From the NCBI RefSeq assembly GCF_020515625.1, contig NZ_JAIWPJ010000001.1, forward strand, positions 992,001 through 1,056,000: a stretch of 64,000 nt of DNA. Direction: 5' to 3'. Positions within the stretch are counted from its first letter, which is position 1; each line of letters starts with the position of its first letter. Below are positions 1 through 8,014 of the stretch, in pieces. The notes under the pieces are model-generated. The model made no database searches. It saw only the letters and a list, made by a program, of their open reading frames with translations, and was not told where the DNA came from. The stretch comes from Natrinema amylolyticum (GTDB taxonomy: Archaea; Halobacteriota; Halobacteria; Halobacteriales; Natrialbaceae). The position numbers and the translations under genes are program-made.

Positions 1-1
1 C

Positions 2-1051
2 ACTGGTGACACCCGCGACGGCGTTCGAGCCGAGGGCCACGGCCCCCATCGGAGCTATCTCGAGGTCCGCGAGATCGTCGCCGACATGGACCTCGACCCG
101 GCGGTCGAACGCGACGCGCTCGCGATCTTCGAGTTGCTCGGCGAGGCCGAGGCGAGCGTCCACGGCGAGTCTCTCGAGGAGATTCACTTCCACGAGGTCG
201 GGGCCGACGACGCCATCGCGGACGTAGTCGGCGTGGCGGCCCTGCTCCACGATCTCGACCCCGATCGCGTCGTGACGACGCCGCTTTCGACCGGCGGCGG
301 GACGGTGACGATGAGCCACGGCGAGTATCCCGTTCCGACGCCAGCGGTCATCGAGATCGCCGAACGCGCCGACTGGTCGCTGCGCGGCGGGCCGGTCGAC
401 GCGGAACTGCTCACGCCCACCGGCGCGGCGATTCTGGGCCACGTCGCCGACGGCGTCGACTCGCTGCCCGCGCTCGACCTCGAGGCCTCGGGCAACGGCG
501 CGGGCGGCTACGACCTCGATCCGCATCCGAACGTCCTGCGGGTGCTGGTCGGTACCGGTGAGGGAACTCTCGTCAAAGACGATATCGCGGTCCTCGAGAC
601 GAACCTCGACGACGCGACGCCCGAAGTGCTGGGCGGACTGCAGGAGACTCTCGCGGATGCGGGCGCGCGAGACGTTTCTGTTCTCCCCGCGACGATGAAG
701 AAGTCCCGGCCCGGCCACCTCGTGAAGGTCATCTGCAAGCCTGCGGATCGAGAACGGATCGCTCGGCGATTGGCCGAAGAGACCGGAACGCTCGGGGTTC
801 GCGACACGGGTGTGACGCATCGATGGATCGCGGACCGAGAGTTCGAGACCGTGACGCTCGAGATCGACGGCGAGGAGTACGAGGTCACCGTGAAGATCGC
901 GAGCGATGCCGGCGGGGAGGTCTACGACGTGAGCGCGGAGTACGACGATGCAAAAGAGGTCGCGCAGGAAACTGGATTGGCGACTCGAGACGTGCTTCGC
1001 CGAGCAGAAGTCGCAGTTAAATCACCGGCTGAAAGTAGCAGAAATTACTAA
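2..1051 (+). CDS. larC: LarC-type nickel-insertion protein, 5' end missing
   Basis: This is the C-terminal 349 residues of a LarC family protein, the CTP-dependent nickel chelatase that loads Ni into the pyridinium-dithiocarboxylate mononucleotide cofactor of lactate racemase and related enzymes. The frame is open from base 2, so the true start lies outside the window. Family signatures are HFHEVGADDAI near fragment residue 62, GAGGYDLDPHPNVLRV in the middle, LETNLDDATPEVLG, and the C-terminal KSRPGHLVKVI block. In Lactobacillus the two LarC parts are joined by programmed frameshifting; here they are in one frame. No larA, larB or larE is seen, so the client enzyme is unknown. Family assignment is firm and function is inferred from the family. 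Confidence 0.9.
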   Translation, partial: TGDTRDGVRAEGHGPHRSYLEVREIVADMDLDPAVERDALAIFELLGEAEASVHGESLEEIHFHEVGADDAIADVVGVAALLHDLDPDRVVTTPLSTGGGTVTMSHGEYPVPTPAVIEIAERADWSLRGGPVDAELLTPTGAAILGHVADGVDSLPALDLEASGNGAGGYDLDPHPNVLRVLVGTGEGTLVKDDIAVLETNLDDATPEVLGGLQETLADAGARDVSVLPATMKKSRPGHLVKVICKPADRERIARRLAEETGTLGVRDTGVTHRWIADREFETVTLEIDGEEYEVTVKIASDAGGEVYDVSAEYDDAKEVAQETGLATRDVLRRAEVAVKSPAESSRNY

Positions 1052-1094
1052 CCAATTCTGGTGTGTAGAGAGTTGTGACTCGGCTGTCTGTCGT

Positions 1095-1122
1095 CTAAAA
1101 AATAATAGCGGTCTTCGCGCTA
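1095..1122 (-). terminator. Hairpin and T-run after the small curlin-like gene
   Basis: On the minus strand, arms TAGCG and CGCTA (1106-1110 and 1118-1122) enclose a 7-base loop and are followed by a run of mostly T. The hairpin starts 2 bases after the stop codon of the minus-strand gene, as expected for an intrinsic-type terminator. The stem is short, so this is a moderate call. Confidence 0.5.
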
Positions 1123-1123
1123 A

Positions 1124-1555
1124 TCAGTTGAAGACGTCGTCGAAGTTGATGTCGTCGAAGTCGATGTCGGTGTTGAATTCGTCGTCATCGGTCGCGTCAG
1201 CGTCGGCATCGGCATCGGAACTAGCGTCGATGCTGTTCGAGGAGACCGTGGTCGTGTCCTCGACGTTGGCGTTGTTCGTCTGGTCGACGTCCTGCTGCTG
1301 GTACGCGTTCGTCTCGGCGTAGCTGTGGCCGGAACTACTGTACGAACTCGCGACCTGCGTCTGAGAGTTGCTGTTACTCTGATCGACGGCGATGTTGGTC
1401 GTCGCGGACGAGGTCTGGTTCACGTCATCGACATAAGAGTCGGCGTCTGCGTCGGCGTCGGCGTCAGGCTGTGCTGCTGCAGTTCCTGCGGCCGCTGTGA
1501 ACATGAGGCCGCCGATCAGTGCTACCGTCAGTGCGAGCGTGAGTGCGCGTTTCAT
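1124..1555 (-). CDS. Small secreted Q/N/S-rich protein with curlin-like motifs
   Basis: A 143-residue exported protein of unknown function. The start at 1555 is chosen because it gives a clean signal peptide (MKRALTLALTVALIGG, then AAAGTAAAQ as the likely cleavage region); an upstream in-frame start would only add 16 residues ahead of it. The mature part has Asp-Ala runs near both ends and a Q/N/S-rich centre with VDQSNSNSQTQ and DVDQTNNAN. The same V-D-Q-x-N-x-N pattern recurs in the large neighbour at 2255-3814, so the two may be partners, for example a minor subunit or nucleator and a major subunit. That pairing is inference. The Asp-Ala runs suit a surface polymer in high salt. No catalytic domain is visible. 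Confidence 0.75.
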   Translation of the reverse strand: MKRALTLALTVALIGGLMFTAAAGTAAAQPDADADADADSYVDDVNQTSSATTNIAVDQSNSNSQTQVASSYSSSGHSYAETNAYQQQDVDQTNNANVEDTTTVSSNSIDASSDADADADATDDDEFNTDIDFDDINFDDVFN

Positions 1556-2254
1556 AGTGGTTTCGGTCACCGTGTTTCGGTCGGGCACCACGCGTACGAC
1601 CACAACGGAGCGGAGAGTGCCCCTCGAGGAGAGAAACTCCTCGTCAGACAGCGCTGTTGCTCATCGCGAACAGGCTGCCTCCTCCCGGTCACTCCCCGCC
1701 GTGGCGCGTTGCCCAGTCGCTACTCATCACGGGGACCTATTTGAACCCGGCAAACGGTTTCGGGGCGAATAGCGGCATTAGAGCGCCTGATGGGGATGCT
1801 TATCGTCTCAGGGAAAACGTTCAGTTGCGCCCGGTCGAAAATTGTTGTCGTTTCGACGACGCTATCGAATTTTTCAGTTGTGTTTCACCTAGAGCGCTTC
1901 GCCGCTCCGTCCCCGAAATCTCTCCTGTGTAACGATTGAAACGCGACCGTGACGCGCTAATGGTCGAATTCGATCGCCAAAACTATTAGTACGTCGTTAC
2001 AGTCTTCACTCCTTTGATAAACCGCTGTCAGGATAGGCCCTAATCGGCTACAAGACGGTTCCGGTCGCGGAATTCCGTTCCGGAATCGGCCCCGGAAGTC
2101 GCCGGTTTCTCTCCGGAAGTAGTGGCCTTCGGATCCATAGGCCGCTTCATACTGCTTCCAACCTGTCGATAACAAAGGGACTCATGCGGATAGGATGGTT
2201 TGCGTCGCAGAGACTCAGAAACGAAAGACCATCACGATACAGATCACACGATCA
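1556..2254. other. Divergent intergenic region of about 0.7 kb
   Basis: This stretch separates the two divergently transcribed curlin-like genes and must hold both promoters. I see no convincing gene and no TATA box placed well enough to annotate. The divergent layout fits shared regulation of the two secreted proteins. Confidence 0.5.
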
Positions 2255-3814
2255 ATGACAAACACTACAACGAGACGCTCACGAGCTACGACAATCCTTA
2301 TGGCCTGTATGATCGCCCTGTCCATGGTGGCAGCCGGTGTACCGGCCGCTACCGCGGGTGGGGAGGGAGAATTGGACGCCGGAACAGTACACGCACTCGA
2401 GGACGGTGAGGAACTGTATCTGATCTTCGGTGCCGACCTCGACGGCCAGTCGCTCGAAGAGTACGTCGACGAGCACGCGGAGGGCACGAGCGGCTCCGCC
2501 GCTGAGATCATTCAGCACCAAGACGTCGACCAGGTAAACATCAACGAACAGGGCTCCGCGGTGTCGATCGCGATCGACGGTGGCGAGGCGACCGCCATCC
2601 AGGAGGCCAACCAAGAGAACGACAACGTCCAGAGCGGTGAGGTGACCGCCGAGAGCCGCAACGTCGAGAGCGCGGAAACCCAGTTCGAGGACGTGGGGAC
2701 CGTCAACGTCATCATCGGCAACGGCGGCGACCAGCAGTTCGACGGCTGGGCGGTCAAGGACAAGAAGGGTGACGACGAGACGGTCACGCAGGAGGCCGTC
2801 GCCGGCGTGGCTCAGTCCCAGGCGGTCGGACAGGTCAACTACAACAACCAGAGCACTGCCTTCGCGTTCGCGATGGACGACAGCGAGGCGACCGCGCTCC
2901 AGCAGTCCTACCAGCGAAACGAGAACCTCCAGGAAGGTATGGCCAACGCGTCCAACGTCTACCTCGGTGACGGTGAATTCGGTCACAAGAAGGACAAGAA
3001 AGGCGATAGCCACGACACGGACGCGGGCCAAGGTGCGAGCGCACTGCTCGAGCAGTCACAGGACGTCGATCAGACGAACGTCAACGAACAGGGCGGTGCC
3101 GTCGCCATCGCGATCGGCGAGAACAGTACCGCCACGGCGATCCAGTTCACCGATCAGAGCAACCTCAACGAACAGATCGGGAGCGCCAGCGCCTCGAACC
3201 TGATGGCGTCGGCCGCCGGGATGAACGTCGCGACCGCGGGCGACGTCGACAGTCAGACCCTGTCGACCGAGACTGAGGTCCACAAGCCGGACAAGAAATC
3301 CGACGACGGTGCCGAGCAGACCGCAACCGCCGGCGTGGCTCAGGATCAGGAGGTCGAACAGCGGAACATCAACCTCCAGAACAGCGCCCTGGCGATCGCC
3401 CAGAACAACAGCGAATCCACCGCGATCCAGCTGGCCTACCAGCAGAACTACAACGCACAGGTCGGCTACGCGGACGCGCTGAACGTCTACGCGAGCCCGG
3501 GCTACGTCTCCGACGACGTCACGCGAACCTCGAGTACGACCGTGACGGTCGACGGAAACGCGGGCATGGCCAACCCCGGCATGTCGTACGATTACGCCGG
3601 TAACGCCACGCAGACGAACGACGTCGAACAGCAGGCGAGTGCAGCCATCGAACAGAGTCAGTTCATCACCCAGGAGAACCTGAACGAACAGCACACCTCC
3701 GTCGCGATCGCCGAGGACGGCGGGAGTGCCGGGAGTTCGCAGGTGAGCCTCCAAGAGAACGAGAACGTCCAGCTCACGTCCGTCGCCTCGACGAACACCT
3801 GGGTTGGCGCGTAA
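2255..3814 (+). CDS. Secreted five-repeat curlin-like protein
   Basis: A 519-residue exported protein. The start at 2255 is preferred over 2195 because it places a TRRSR signal core and a hydrophobic stretch at the N-terminus, ending near AATAGG. After a short acidic region come five repeats of about 52 residues at roughly 85-136, 185-236, 265-317, 361-412 and 465-516. Each has the form Q-x-Q-x-V-x-Q-x-N-x-N-x-Q, a small alternating A/I/V block, then T-A-I-Q-x3-Q-x-N-x-N-x-Q. This two-half layout with regularly spaced Q and N resembles the curlin repeats of CsgA-type functional amyloid. Linkers between repeats contain lysine patches such as KDKKGDD, unusual in an acidic proteome. No enzyme motif is seen. 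A fibre-forming or adhesive matrix protein is inferred, not shown. Confidence 0.8.
   Translation: MTNTTTRRSRATTILMACMIALSMVAAGVPAATAGGEGELDAGTVHALEDGEELYLIFGADLDGQSLEEYVDEHAEGTSGSAAEIIQHQDVDQVNINEQGSAVSIAIDGGEATAIQEANQENDNVQSGEVTAESRNVESAETQFEDVGTVNVIIGNGGDQQFDGWAVKDKKGDDETVTQEAVAGVAQSQAVGQVNYNNQSTAFAFAMDDSEATALQQSYQRNENLQEGMANASNVYLGDGEFGHKKDKKGDSHDTDAGQGASALLEQSQDVDQTNVNEQGGAVAIAIGENSTATAIQFTDQSNLNEQIGSASASNLMASAAGMNVATAGDVDSQTLSTETEVHKPDKKSDDGAEQTATAGVAQDQEVEQRNINLQNSALAIAQNNSESTAIQLAYQQNYNAQVGYADALNVYASPGYVSDDVTRTSSTTVTVDGNAGMANPGMSYDYAGNATQTNDVEQQASAAIEQSQFITQENLNEQHTSVAIAEDGGSAGSSQVSLQENENVQLTSVASTNTWVGA
2507..3802 (+). repeat. Five diverged protein-level repeats within the curlin-like gene
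   Basis: Repeat units encoded at about 2507-2662, 2807-2962, 3047-3205, 3335-3490 and 3647-3802 share the Q-x-N-x-N-x-Q pattern twice per unit. Start-to-start spacing varies from 80 to 104 codons because the linkers differ. They are similar at protein level and diverged at DNA level, so this is not a recent expansion. Confidence 0.8.
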
Positions 3815-3834
3815 CGCAATCGCAGTCCGTCACA

Positions 3835-3877
3835 CGGTCGGTTTTCGACCGACGTGACTGACAGTTCCGTTTCTTTT
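3835..3877 (+). terminator. Hairpin with T-rich tail after the curlin-like gene
   Basis: Arms CGGTCG (3835-3840) and CGACCG (3846-3851) enclose a 5-base T-rich loop, with a T-rich stretch at 3870-3877. It sits about 20 bases past the stop codon. The T-tract is some 18 bases from the stem, so the call is moderate. Confidence 0.45.
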
Positions 3878-4155
3878 GGAGCCGCTCTACGAGCAGTTCG
3901 ATGTGTTCTCGAGAACCGCTTCTGTCCGTTGGAAACCACGTGCTCCCGGTGATGACGTCCGTGCATCGCTGACGCTTTCGATCGGACGAGGCGCGGCCGA
4001 CTCCGGGCGTGATACGCGGTGTCGATGCGAGAGGGACGACTCGTCGGCGGGATCCGTTTCTTCTGACTCGCTCGTTCCGAAGGGCGCGACGGGTCGTATC
4101 CGAGACGAACCTGCTGGTAGGAGCTATAATTGAAAGCGTGTGGTATCGGTATCCG
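3878..4155. other. Spacer before the YdjM-like gene
   Basis: With the terminator, this completes a gap of about 340 bases. The frame of the next gene is open through much of it, but the upstream peptide is Arg-rich and unlike a haloarchaeal protein, so I treat it as non-coding. No other feature is seen. Confidence 0.4.
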
Positions 4156-4686
4156 ATGTTGCCACCTGGACATGTTGCAGTCGGCTACTTGGCGTTCTCG
4201 CTCCTCCGACGGGCGTGGCACGGCGACGTCCCGTCAGATGTGTCGATACCGTGGCTCGTCGTCGGGTCGCAAGTACCGGACTTGATCGATAAACCGCTGG
4301 CCTGGTCGTTCGGTATCCTTTCGTCGAGTCGGTCGCTCGCTCACTCACTGCTATTTGCTGTCCCACTCGTGTTACTCGTCGATCACTGGCTCCGACGGCG
4401 TAACCGATCAGCCGCCGGCGAAGGGTTCGCCGTCGGGTACCTCTCACATCTCGCTACCGACGCGATACCGGCGCTCCGAGACGGACCCGAATGGGTGACC
4501 TTCCTGGTCTGGCCCCTGTTAGCGCCGCCGCAATACGCTTCGCGACCGCCGCTCTGGCCGCCCTCCGTCTACTTCAGTTCGGCCGAACTCGCGGTCGGAA
4601 TCGCCGTCGCCGTCCTCTGGATCGCCGACGGTCTGCCGGGGCTCGGATACGCTCAGTCCGTGCGCAATCGACTGTTGAACAGGTAA
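4156..4686 (+). CDS. YdjM/DUF457-like membrane protein
   Basis: A 176-residue polytopic membrane protein. The start at 4156 gives MLPPGHVAVGYL, the usual beginning of the YdjM (DUF457, metal-dependent hydrolase-like) family; the 49 codons upstream encode Arg-rich sequence with no family features. Conserved polar positions include GHVAVGYL, VPDLIDKPLAW, SLAHSLL and GYLSHLATDAIP, whose His and Asp residues may bind metal in the membrane. About four hydrophobic segments are visible. The biochemical role of the family is not established. It stands between surface-protein genes with no tight operon partner. An alternative reading is a small membrane phosphatase or hydrolase; the sequence cannot decide. 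Confidence 0.75.
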   Translation: MLPPGHVAVGYLAFSLLRRAWHGDVPSDVSIPWLVVGSQVPDLIDKPLAWSFGILSSSRSLAHSLLFAVPLVLLVDHWLRRRNRSAAGEGFAVGYLSHLATDAIPALRDGPEWVTFLVWPLLAPPQYASRPPLWPPSVYFSSAELAVGIAVAVLWIADGLPGLGYAQSVRNRLLNR

Positions 4687-4864
4687 CGGGTCTGCTGTGA
4701 CGGCCATGGTCCGATCAGTTTTCGTGATACTCGGCCCCGATCAGCGCTCTCCCGTGAGCTCTCGGGACACCCGTCGGAGGGACGACGGTTCCCTTGGGGG
4801 AAGACTCGACTGCTGATCGCGTAGAGGCGGTTGTGCCTCGGGACCGGAAGGACGCGATCGCCGA

Positions 4865-5584
4865 CTACGACTGATTCCGCTCGTCTTCGATATGCAACTT
4901 GTCCATGTAAGCGGTCATATCCTGGGGTGCGGGGTCCGTGTTCCCGTGATAGAAATTGCACCAGAACTCCTGAATACGAATGTCCTCCGTGTCGCGCCAG
5001 TGCCAGTCGTCACTGTTGTAGACGCGGTTCTGATTGACCCACCCTTGCAACACACCGTCGCTCTCACCCGGCGTGTTCAACTCGATGTACTGGTCGATTT
5101 TATACCAGCGTTCCGTCTCGAGGGACGTGTCCCACCACGCGTGCGACCCGTACGTGTCCATCCCGACGTGGTAGACGTAGTTTCCGATCCTGATATTTCC
5201 GTCGTCGTCCGGCGTATCGAAGACGCCGCGGGCCGACCACCCGTTCGTACCATCGGTCACCCGACTCCCCCACCCACCTTCCCGCTCCGTTCCTGCGTAC
5301 CGTCCGGCGAACCCGGGGAGTTTCCCGTCGGTCGCCGGCTGGAACGTCTCGTCGAGGTACAGCCAGTACGACGCATACATCGATTCCGGCTCCGTCTCCT
5401 CGAGGCCGTAACTGAGGTCCGCGCCGTAATGTGACCCCGACGGGAAGAACACTTCACACGCTGTGGAATCGGATTCGGAGTTCGATTCGGACGCGGGGCC
5501 CGCTTCGATCGACACGTGGTCATCGTGGAACCGCTCGGAAAACGATTCGAGTACGTTCTGTTCGTTGAACGAGATGAGGGTCAT
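4865..5584 (-). CDS. Polysaccharide-lyase-like protein, no signal peptide
   Basis: A 239-residue protein matching the C-terminal domain at 6025-7761 and the protein at 11664-12611. Shared blocks are GKLPGFAG, GGWG, DGTNGWSARG, GNYVYHVGMD, W-x-x-I-D-Q-Y-I-x-L-N-T-P-G and DGVLQGWVN. This layout (K-L-P-G, then G-W-S-A-R, then Y-V-Y-H) resembles concanavalin-type polysaccharide lyases of the PL14/PL20 kind, which cleave uronate-containing glycans. Unlike its two paralogues it starts almost directly with the domain and has no signal peptide; the frame is closed by a stop a few codons upstream of the ATG. It may be a 5'-truncated copy, or be exported otherwise. Substrate is unknown. It is divergent from the next gene. 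Confidence 0.65.
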   Translation of the reverse strand: MTLISFNEQNVLESFSERFHDDHVSIEAGPASESNSESDSTACEVFFPSGSHYGADLSYGLEETEPESMYASYWLYLDETFQPATDGKLPGFAGRYAGTEREGGWGSRVTDGTNGWSARGVFDTPDDDGNIRIGNYVYHVGMDTYGSHAWWDTSLETERWYKIDQYIELNTPGESDGVLQGWVNQNRVYNSDDWHWRDTEDIRIQEFWCNFYHGNTDPAPQDMTAYMDKLHIEDERNQS

Positions 5585-6024
5585 TGTATCGTGGCCCTCT
5601 ATCGGCTACCCCGTCGTCAATCTTCTGGACCATTCGATAGTTGACACGTAACGCAGCCCAATAGCCGGCACGGTTCGGCGAGGAATCGTGGCCCTGGGCC
5701 ACGCAATCCGTGATACCTCGCCGTTCATCCCCAGTGAAACCGCCCGCCCCAGACGCCCAATAGATAGTGTTGTCAGGGAGTAACGCCGAGGACCGTGTTC
5801 GAACCGGTCTTTCTCACCCACGAATTCCCGACGGCGAATCGGACCCCGTTCGTCGCTCAGCAGTAGTACCATCGATCACCGTTCTCCCCTCGAGTGGAGA
5901 GGCGACCGCCGGCTTTCGCCGATACGCGTTCCTGCCAGTTATGTTGAGATTAAATATCCCATTATTTAAAAAGCCTTCACATATGACTCTCAAATCTTTT
6001 TGTGACTCTCTCTAAGTTGAGTGT
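5585..6024. other. Divergent promoter region between two lyase-like genes
   Basis: About 440 bases separate the minus-strand lyase-like gene from the plus-strand one. The right half is AT-rich. A TATA-like box at 5962-5973 lies about 57 bases ahead of the ATG at 6025, suggesting a leader of roughly 25-30 bases. No gene is seen. Confidence 0.5.
5962..5973 (+). promoter_or_regulatory. TATA-like box for the Tat-exported lyase-like gene
   Basis: The AT-only core TTATTTAAAA stands in otherwise GC-rich DNA upstream of the ATG at 6025. Transcription would start near 5995-6000. Placement and composition are the only evidence. Confidence 0.4.
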
Positions 6025-7761
6025 ATGTCTAAGGAGACGGACACGGACCGTGACACATCAAAACGATCGGCGGTCGGAAGCTCGGATCTCGACGCCCGTA
6101 CTGAGGAGGCGGGGAGAGCGAACAACATAACTCGTCTTCGGAGCGCGGCGAAGAACAATTTCGGGCGTCGGTCGCTTTTGAAACTGATCGGTGCGGGTTC
6201 GATCCCGTTCGCCGCCGGCTCGGCTACAGCCGCTAGTTCCGGTACTTCTCGGAACTCACTTTGGTCGTTCATCACCGAGGAAAGCGCTCAAGCCATTGAC
6301 TACGAGTTTATCGTTCAGCGCAGTACCGATGGGCTCTCGGTGGAGTTCACTAACGCGGAATACCAATCGCCGAGCGGTCAGGGAATCGAGGGCGGTACGT
6401 GGTCGTCGAGAGACTTCATCGACCAGATCAGCGACGACGTGATCCACGCCGGTGGCGCTACCGGCGTAGGCTTCGGCGACGCGTTTAACGTCACTGGCGA
6501 GGTCGTCGCCATCTGGATCGATAGTTCCGACATGATGTGGGTCGAACAGGACCGGGAAGAAGTGGTCGACAGCGACCTGTTCCTCGACGAACCACCGACC
6601 CCGAGCGAATATCCGAAAGACACGTCGACGTCCGACGGGTCCGACGGATCAAACGAGACGAAAAGCCCGATTTGGGCATATATCACTGGAAACGGTGCCG
6701 GGGTCACTTCTTACGAGATGATCGTCAAACCCAGTGCGGATGGACTCGCAGTGAAGTTCACCGACGCGGGATACGAATCGCCGAGCGGCCAGGGGATCGA
6801 GGGCGGTACGTGGTCGTCGAGAGACTTCATCGATCAGATCAGCGACGACGTGATCCACGCCGGCGGCGCCACCGGTGGTGGCTACGGCGACGCGTTCGAC
6901 GTTACCGGCGAGGTCGTCGCCATCTGGATCGAGGACTCCGACGCGATGTGGGTCGAACGGGGCGGCACGGAAGTTGTCGACAGCGACCTGTTCCTCGACG
7001 AACCACCGAACCCGAACGAGTGGACTGACGATTCGACCTCCTCTAGCGAGACGGCACCCGACTTCACGGAAACGTTCGGTTCGGGAACGGGAGCGTTCGA
7101 TAGCGGCTGGCGGATGGACACGATGACGGCCGTCACGTCTCCTACGGCGCCCAGCGGGAACGATGCGGCGTTGCAGACGACGACCCAGAGCGGAGCTCAC
7201 GTCGGCGGTCACGGTTACATCGAGATGGATCGAGCGGTCGGGTACCAGCCCGAGGAACTACACCAACGCTACTGGGTGTACTTCGGCGAGAACACGAACC
7301 CACAGGACGACTGTAAGGCACCCGGATTCAGCGGTGATCCGAACCGAAACCTCTCCGGAACGACCGCGCCGGACGGCTACAACGGATGGTCGGCGCGAGG
7401 ATCGTACCACGCCGCGTCCGGCGGCATCGAACCCGGCTTCTACGTCTACCACGTCGACCAACCGGATTGGTGGGGGACGTACGAAAGGTGGGGTGTGACG
7501 CTGAACCGCTCGCAGTGGTATCAGATCGATCAGTACATCGATCTGAACACGCCGGGAGAGAACGACGGCGTGCTGAAAGGGTGGGTCGACGGCGAGGAAG
7601 TGTACTCGCGTTCGAATTGGCGATGGCGGGACACGAGCGATCTGCCGGTTCACGCGTTCTGGCACGACTTCTATCACGGCGGGAACGCGACGGCCAGCAA
7701 CACGTACTCCATCTACACCGACGAGTACCAGTGTTGGGCCGAGCAAGGCCAGATACTGTAG
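6025..7761 (+). CDS. Tat-exported protein: two unknown repeats plus lyase-like domain
   Basis: A 578-residue exported protein in three parts. Residues 1-71 form a long twin-arginine signal: GRRSLLKLIGAG around R48-R49, then a hydrophobic core and AAGSATAA. Residues about 79-191 and 216-328 are two copies of one domain, sharing the block SPSGQGIEGGTWSSRDFI, the block DDVIHAGGAT and the ending VVDSDLFLDEPP. I do not recognise this domain; a carbohydrate-binding or adhesion role is plausible. Residues about 346-578 are the polysaccharide-lyase-like domain, with APGFSG, YNGWSARGSY, GFYVYHV, IDQYIDLNTPGENDGVL and GWVDGEEVY. The architecture suggests a secreted glycan-active enzyme with two binding modules. 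Linkers are Ser/Thr/Asp-rich. Substrate is inferred only from family resemblance. Confidence 0.75.
   Translation: MSKETDTDRDTSKRSAVGSSDLDARTEEAGRANNITRLRSAAKNNFGRRSLLKLIGAGSIPFAAGSATAASSGTSRNSLWSFITEESAQAIDYEFIVQRSTDGLSVEFTNAEYQSPSGQGIEGGTWSSRDFIDQISDDVIHAGGATGVGFGDAFNVTGEVVAIWIDSSDMMWVEQDREEVVDSDLFLDEPPTPSEYPKDTSTSDGSDGSNETKSPIWAYITGNGAGVTSYEMIVKPSADGLAVKFTDAGYESPSGQGIEGGTWSSRDFIDQISDDVIHAGGATGGGYGDAFDVTGEVVAIWIEDSDAMWVERGGTEVVDSDLFLDEPPNPNEWTDDSTSSSETAPDFTETFGSGTGAFDSGWRMDTMTAVTSPTAPSGNDAALQTTTQSGAHVGGHGYIEMDRAVGYQPEELHQRYWVYFGENTNPQDDCKAPGFSGDPNRNLSGTTAPDGYNGWSARGSYHAASGGIEPGFYVYHVDQPDWWGTYERWGVTLNRSQWYQIDQYIDLNTPGENDGVLKGWVDGEEVYSRSNWRWRDTSDLPVHAFWHDFYHGGNATASNTYSIYTDEYQCWAEQGQIL
6259..7008 (+). 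repeat. Two in-gene domain repeats, offset 411 bases
   Basis: The two copies of the unknown domain begin near 6259 and 6670. The middle of each (for example 6381-6470 and 6792-6881) is nearly identical at DNA level, while the edges have diverged. This points to a fairly recent internal duplication or to gene conversion between copies. Confidence 0.8.
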
Positions 7762-7856
7762 CGCGTACCGGATGTCCTCTCCGAGGGGACCTGTGATTCG
7801 CCGGAGTCTCGATCGAGAGGCCGCTCGAGCCTAATTCACGGGTAATAAACCGATTC

Positions 7857-7873
7857 TATTCGGTGACCGAATA
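7857..7873. terminator. Perfect short hairpin between convergent genes
   Basis: Arms TATTCGG (7857-7863) and CCGAATA (7867-7873) enclose a 3-base loop. It lies between the plus-strand lyase-like gene and the minus-strand carbamoyltransferase gene, so it could stop either transcript. No T-run follows on either strand. Confidence 0.35.
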
Positions 7874-8014
7874 TTGGCCGACGGCGGTTCTACCCGGACA
7901 GGCCGCAATCTTCGCCGGACGGAGCACGACGTTCTGTCCGATTCGGTGATCCTGCGGCCCTTCATCTCGATCGACTCCGAATCGATACCGGACCATCGCG
8001 GCGATCGCCCCCAC

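Noticed and set aside
2279-3031. Long open frame on the minus strand opposite the curlin-like gene
   Set aside because: It is a mirror of the high-GC repeat gene; its peptide is Val/Leu/Arg-rich without family features, whereas the plus strand has a signal peptide and repeats.
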